The notes under the pieces were generated by a model. The model was not told where the DNA came from. It did not search any database and saw only the letters and a list, made by a program, of their open reading frames with translations. Both the position numbers and the translations under genes were made by a program. From NCBI GenBank assembly GCA_902491765.1, contig CABUIY010000001.1, positions 62,001 to 126,000 on the forward strand: DNA of 64,000 bases. Reading direction: 5' to 3'. Positions 60,575 through 64,000 of the stretch are shown one piece after another. This stretch comes from an uncultured Collinsella sp. Its GTDB lineage: Bacteria; Actinomycetota; Coriobacteriia; Coriobacteriales; Coriobacteriaceae. Each line of letters begins with the position of its first letter. Positions within the stretch are counted from its first letter, which is position 1.

Positions 60575-61129
60575 TTACTCATCAAGCTTGAGATTCTTCA
60601 ATGCTGCAAATGGATTTTCCGTGGCAGCGGCCCATTCTGCCTCTGCCTGGGCGGCGCAATCGCATTGCTCGACGTTGAGATTGCAACCGCAAGTGGGGCA
60701 AAGGCCGCGGCAATCGGGCTTGCACAGGACAACGAACGGCGTGTCCATGACGACCGCGTCGTTGATGGGCTCTCCCAGATCGACGATGCGATCCTCGGCC
60801 AGGAGCTCGTAGCCGTCTTCGTAGGCCTCGGGATCCTCGGGCTCCTCAAAGAGGTAGAACTCCTCGATCTCGCCGGCGATATCAAACGAGGCAGGTTCCA
60901 GGCAACGGTCGCACTCGCCGGTGGCGTGCGCGCGGACCATGCCCGTGAGCAAGACACCGGTACCGGCATTGGTAAAGACAACGTCGTAGTCGATGCCGTC
61001 CTGAAGCTGGTACTCCTTCTCGCCTACCGTGTAGGTGGCGACATCGACCTTACCGGTCAGCGGATACGAATCTCCAGGAAACTCGAGCTGCTCGGAAAGA
61101 TCGACGGTAACGCTCGGGAACTCAGCCAT
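60575..61129 (-). CDS. DUF177 (YceD-type) protein
   Basis: 184 residues. It contains the DUF177 features GECDRCLEPA and CRGLCPTCGCNLN (Cys pairs that may bind zinc). YceD proteins are linked to 23S rRNA accumulation and ribosome assembly, always upstream of rpmF. ATG 61129 overlaps the stop of the coiled-coil gene before it (TAATG), so it is translationally coupled. Confidence 0.9.
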   Translation of the reverse strand: MAEFPSVTVDLSEQLEFPGDSYPLTGKVDVATYTVGEKEYQLQDGIDYDVVFTNAGTGVLLTGMVRAHATGECDRCLEPASFDIAGEIEEFYLFEEPEDPEAYEDGYELLAEDRIVDLGEPINDAVVMDTPFVVLCKPDCRGLCPTCGCNLNVEQCDCAAQAEAEWAAATENPFAALKNLKLDE

Positions 61130-61626
61130 TACCACTGACCATTCTGTTGGGCGGCACCCTCGTTGAGCTGCTGACGGCAACGGGTAACGGTGCCGGTCAG
61201 GCTCTTGAGGTTCTCCTCCAGGTGCGTAAAGACCTGCTCTGCGTAGTCCTCGGCAGCATAACGCGTCTCGCGCTCGTACTGCTGGGCACGATCGCGGATG
61301 TCGTCGGCCTGCTGCTGCGCAAGGCGGACGATCTCCTGCTCACCGGCAATGGTGAGGGCCTGCTGCTGAGCGTCAGCGATGATGGAATCGGCCTGAGCGG
61401 CGGCGGAAGCCATAAGCTCCTCGCGCTCCTTAAGGATACGGCGGGACTTCTGCCACTCCTCGGGATAGCTCATGCGGATCTCGTCGAGGATGTTGAAGAA
61501 CACGTCGGCGTCGATGACCTTGAACTGAGCGTTCTTGCCGAAAGGCGGCTTGGCTTCCTCGATCAGCCCTTCGAGCTCATCGACCAAGCTGACGATCCTA
61601 TCGCCAGGAAAATTCTCGCCCGGCAT
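61129..61626 (-). CDS. SepIVA/DivIVA-like coiled-coil protein
   Basis: 165 residues. An N-terminal motif IVSLVDELEGLIEEAK and IDADVFFNILDEIRMSYPEE lead into a long Gln/Ala/Arg-rich coiled coil (about 60-150, DSIIADAQQQALTIAGEQE). This is the pattern of actinobacterial SepIVA, a DivIVA-like septum protein, and the context (beside coaD and DUF177) is the same as in mycobacteria. Function in cell division or elongation is inferred. AAAGGAG precedes ATG 61626. Confidence 0.78.
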   Translation of the reverse strand: MPGENFPGDRIVSLVDELEGLIEEAKPPFGKNAQFKVIDADVFFNILDEIRMSYPEEWQKSRRILKEREELMASAAAQADSIIADAQQQALTIAGEQEIVRLAQQQADDIRDRAQQYERETRYAAEDYAEQVFTHLEENLKSLTGTVTRCRQQLNEGAAQQNGQW

Positions 61627-61694
61627 CCGGTCTCCTTTCATAGGTAACATATCATCGTGCTAGTTTACCACATGCCACCAGGCAATAAGAAACG

Positions 61695-62192
61695 TCACGA
61701 AAAGCGATGTTTGAGCGCTTCGACCACGTTGGACGGGACAAACGTCGATACATCGCTGCCGAGCGAGGCGATCTGGCGAACAACCGAGCTCGAGATATAG
61801 CCGTACTGCGGCGCACTCATGACAAAGATGGACTCCAGCTCGCTATCCAGGCGATAGTTAAGGTCGGCCTGCTGCAGCTCATATTCAAAGTCGGTCATGG
61901 CGCGCAGGCCCTTGACCACGGCCCCCGCCCCCTGCTCGCGAGCGAAGTCGACCAAGAGGCCGGTAAAGGGCAGGACCTCGACGCCGTCGATATCACCGAG
62001 CGCCTCGCGGGCCAGCGCCACGCGCTCATCGAGCATAAACGTGGTGCCCACGCCGTTTTTACCCTGCGACTCGGCAACAGCGACGATCACGCTGGGAAAG
62101 ATGCGGCGGGCGCGGCGAATCACATCGATATGGCCAAACGTGATGGGATCGAAGGTGCCCGGGACGATCACGCGGTTGATGGTGTCATTCAT
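61695..62192 (-). CDS. coaD: Phosphopantetheine adenylyltransferase
   Basis: 165 residues. The nucleotidyltransferase motif is PGTFDPITFGHIDVI (T-x-G-H form), and YGYISSSVVRQIASLG is the second signature. It makes dephospho-CoA. GGAGG precedes ATG 62192, which overlaps the rsmD end by 8 bases. The order rsmD-coaD is standard. Confidence 0.95.
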   Translation of the reverse strand: MNDTINRVIVPGTFDPITFGHIDVIRRARRIFPSVIVAVAESQGKNGVGTTFMLDERVALAREALGDIDGVEVLPFTGLLVDFAREQGAGAVVKGLRAMTDFEYELQQADLNYRLDSELESIFVMSAPQYGYISSSVVRQIASLGSDVSTFVPSNVVEALKHRFS

Positions 62193-62841
62193 GGGCGTCC
62201 TCCTGAAACGTCGTGGCATCGTTGTTGTCGGCATCTGCGCCGGCGCTGTCGCCCCCACCGTCGTCATCGCCGACCCAACGAAGCAGGTCGACCGAGGTAA
62301 TGCCGTAGCGCTTCTTACGTACAGTCTCAAAGCCTACCGGATGCGCGCCCGCATCGGCGGCGGCATGCTCAAACAGGGCAAAAGCGCCAGGTGCAAGCAG
62401 ACCCTGCTGAGCCAGGTTCTGCAGCAGTTCCTCGACCGGCTCGGCACCAAAAGCATAGGGCGGGTCAAGCAGGACCAGATCAAAGGGGGCGCCCGGTACA
62501 CGACCGCGCGAGGCACTCGCCAGCATGTCGCCCGTGACCACGCGCCAACGCGCACGGTCACGGCAGAGCGACTCGATATTCTTGGTAATGAGCCGCGCGG
62601 CGTTGCGATCGATCTCAAACGTCGTGAGCAAGCGAGCCCCACGAGAGAGCATCTCTAACCCTAAGGCACCAGAGCCGCCAAAGGCGTCCAGCACACGGAC
62701 CTCGTCCAGATCGAAGTCGAATGCCGACATGACCATAGATGCGCACGCCTCGCGTACGCGATCAGTCGTGGGGCGGGTGACATCGCGACCACGGGGCTCC
62801 TCGATCTTACGACCGCGCCATTCGCCGCCGATGATTCTCAT
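62185..62841 (-). CDS. rsmD: 16S rRNA (guanine966-N2)-methyltransferase RsmD
   Basis: 218 residues. MRIIGGEWRGRKI start, TRPTTDRVREA, SAM site VLDAFGGSGALGLE, and catalytic LDPPYAFG. It methylates G966 of 16S rRNA. The last about 28 residues form an Asp/Gly/Ala-rich tail not found in most RsmD. ATG 62841 overlaps the recG stop (ATGA). Confidence 0.94.
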   Translation of the reverse strand: MRIIGGEWRGRKIEEPRGRDVTRPTTDRVREACASMVMSAFDFDLDEVRVLDAFGGSGALGLEMLSRGARLLTTFEIDRNAARLITKNIESLCRDRARWRVVTGDMLASASRGRVPGAPFDLVLLDPPYAFGAEPVEELLQNLAQQGLLAPGAFALFEHAAADAGAHPVGFETVRKKRYGITSVDLLRWVGDDDGGGDSAGADADNNDATTFQEDAHE

Positions 62842-64000
62842 CCTCCGCTGACCTCCTTAAAAATGTGTCGATATCGCATGGCGACCGCATCGCGCAGGGG
62901 GCGCGTCGCCACGGAGTCAAGGGTGCAAGCATACCGCAAGAGCTCGACCGCGTCCAAATGGGCCCACTCGATCAGTTCCTCGTCGGCATCCAGGTCGACA
63001 AAGCGCAGGGTCACACCACCATGCTGGCGATAACCCAGGATCTCGCCTTCATGGCGCAGGCGCAGGTCCATCTGGGCGAGCGTAAAGCCATCCGAGGTTT
63101 TTTCGAGCGATTGCAGACGATCTTGCGCCGCCGATGCGCCGCCGTTGCCCTTGGAGTGCGTCATGACCAGGCACGTGCCCGACACGCCGCCACGGCCCAC
63201 GCGGCCGCGCAGCTGGTGCAGGGCAGCCAAACCAAAGCGCTCGCCGTTCTCGATGACCATGACGGTGGCGTTGGGCACGTCAACGCCCACCTCGACCACC
63301 GTAGTCGAGACGAGCACGTCAATCTCGCCACGCTTGAAGGCATCGATAACCTGGTCCTTCTCCCCCGCTGGCATGCGGCCGTGGAGGCGCTCGATAGTGA
63401 GACCCGGCAGCGCCAGACGCAGGCGGTCGAGCTCGGTCGCCGTATCATGCAGCGGCACGGGGACCGTCACGCGGCCCTCCTCGTCGCGGGCGATACCGGG
63501 CACGTCCTCCAACTCATCGGCCGAGTCACTCGGCTCCACGAGCGGGCAAATCACGTAGGCCTGCTGACCTTTTTCATGCGCTTCGCTGATGGCGCCATAG
63601 GCGAGGTCGCGGCTCGACTCGGTGAGCACGCGTGTCGACACGCCAGCGCCAGGGACGGGCCGATGGCGGATGATGCTCGTATCCAGATCGCCGTAGACCG
63701 AAAGCGCCAGCGTACGCGGGATGGGCGTTGCCGTCATAACGAGCAGATCGGCACCGGGGCCCTTCGCGCGTAGGGCGTTGCGCTGGCCAACGCCAAAGCG
63801 GTGCTGCTCGTCGATGACAACAAGCGACAGATGCTTGAACGCAACGTTATCCGAAAGCACCGCATGGGTGCCAAAGAGCACGTCAAGCTCGCCCGATTCC
63901 AGCTGGGCATGGATGCGCTCGCGCTCTGCGGCCGGCGTGGCGCCCGTCAGAAGCGCCCAGGACATGCCGGCCTGCGAGAGCAGAGGGCCGGTCTTATCGG
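62838..64000 (-). CDS. recG: ATP-dependent DNA helicase RecG (C-terminal part, start beyond window)
   Basis: The frame continues to the right edge (about 387 residues visible; full RecG is about 690). Visible: KTGPLLSQAG, LLTGATPAAERERI, GTHAVLSD, DEQHRFGVGQR (DExH motif), TATPIPRTLALS, the helicase C region VVEVGVDVPNATVMVIE, and QLRGRVGRGG. RecG remodels stalled forks. The N-terminal wedge domain is outside the window. Confidence 0.95.
   Translation of the reverse strand, partial: DKTGPLLSQAGMSWALLTGATPAAERERIHAQLESGELDVLFGTHAVLSDNVAFKHLSLVVIDEQHRFGVGQRNALRAKGPGADLLVMTATPIPRTLALSVYGDLDTSIIRHRPVPGAGVSTRVLTESSRDLAYGAISEAHEKGQQAYVICPLVEPSDSADELEDVPGIARDEEGRVTVPVPLHDTATELDRLRLALPGLTIERLHGRMPAGEKDQVIDAFKRGEIDVLVSTTVVEVGVDVPNATVMVIENGERFGLAALHQLRGRVGRGGVSGTCLVMTHSKGNGGASAAQDRLQSLEKTSDGFTLAQMDLRLRHEGEILGYRQHGGVTLRFVDLDADEELIEWAHLDAVELLRYACTLDSVATRPLRDAVAMRYRHIFKEVSGG

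Overview
The window (about 60% G+C, dense, most genes on the minus strand) looks like a chromosome segment of an actinobacterium of the class Coriobacteriia, most likely Collinsella or a close relative. This rests on gene order (recG-rsmD-coaD-SepIVA-like-DUF177-rpmF-plsX-acpP-rnc-smc-ftsY-ffh; tlyA-nadK-recN), a Firmicutes-like T-box before ileS and a fructose PTS. The genus is inferred; no 16S gene is present.

Layout. 1-4.6 kb (+): a partial gene, then a four-gene iron/haem-type uptake operon (small lipoprotein, NEAT-like/substrate-binding fusion, FecCD permease, FecE-like ATPase with an extra C-terminal domain), followed by a relic of an IS3-family transposase. 4.7-8.6 kb (-): a TetR regulator, a flippase-like membrane protein, two tandem tRNA-Glu genes, and a CCA-adding enzyme. 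8.8-16.7 kb: a sugar-PTS block with two FruK-type kinases, EI, HPr and a fructose EIIBCA, plus a divergent RpiR regulator. Two large perfect inverted repeats lie between HPr and EIIBCA. 16.7-30 kb (-): a long housekeeping run, in transcription order alaS, ruvX, mltG, yqeG, aroK, a degenerate aroB-like gene, an M24 peptidase, efp, Asp23, nusB, xseB, tlyA, nadK, recN. 30-33.3 kb (-): a SigB/SigF-type sigma factor operon with a degenerate RsbW-like protein, a DUF948 protein and an AI-2E-type permease. 33.3-42.9 kb (-): rarA, dgt, an orphan prepilin peptidase, a glycosyltransferase, an RluA-type pseudouridine synthase, lspA, and ileS under an Ile T-box. 43-52.1 kb (mixed strands): an iron-type alcohol dehydrogenase, DUF523, ftsH, cobO, a MATE exporter, a SpoU methyltransferase, folA-thyA, and a DUF134-NifX fusion. 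52.2-64 kb (-): the recG-to-ffh block covering SRP targeting, chromosome structure, RNA processing and lipid precursors; recG is cut by the window edge.

No CRISPR array, prophage or defence island was seen. The less ordinary content is: an aroB homologue lacking the recognisable zinc ligands beside aroK; a degenerate anti-sigma homologue in the sigma operon; the DUF134-NifX fusion with an apparent paired operator around its own promoter; the fused domains of the uptake operon; and a recurrent set of intergenic palindromes whose arms share a GGGAC/GTCCC core.
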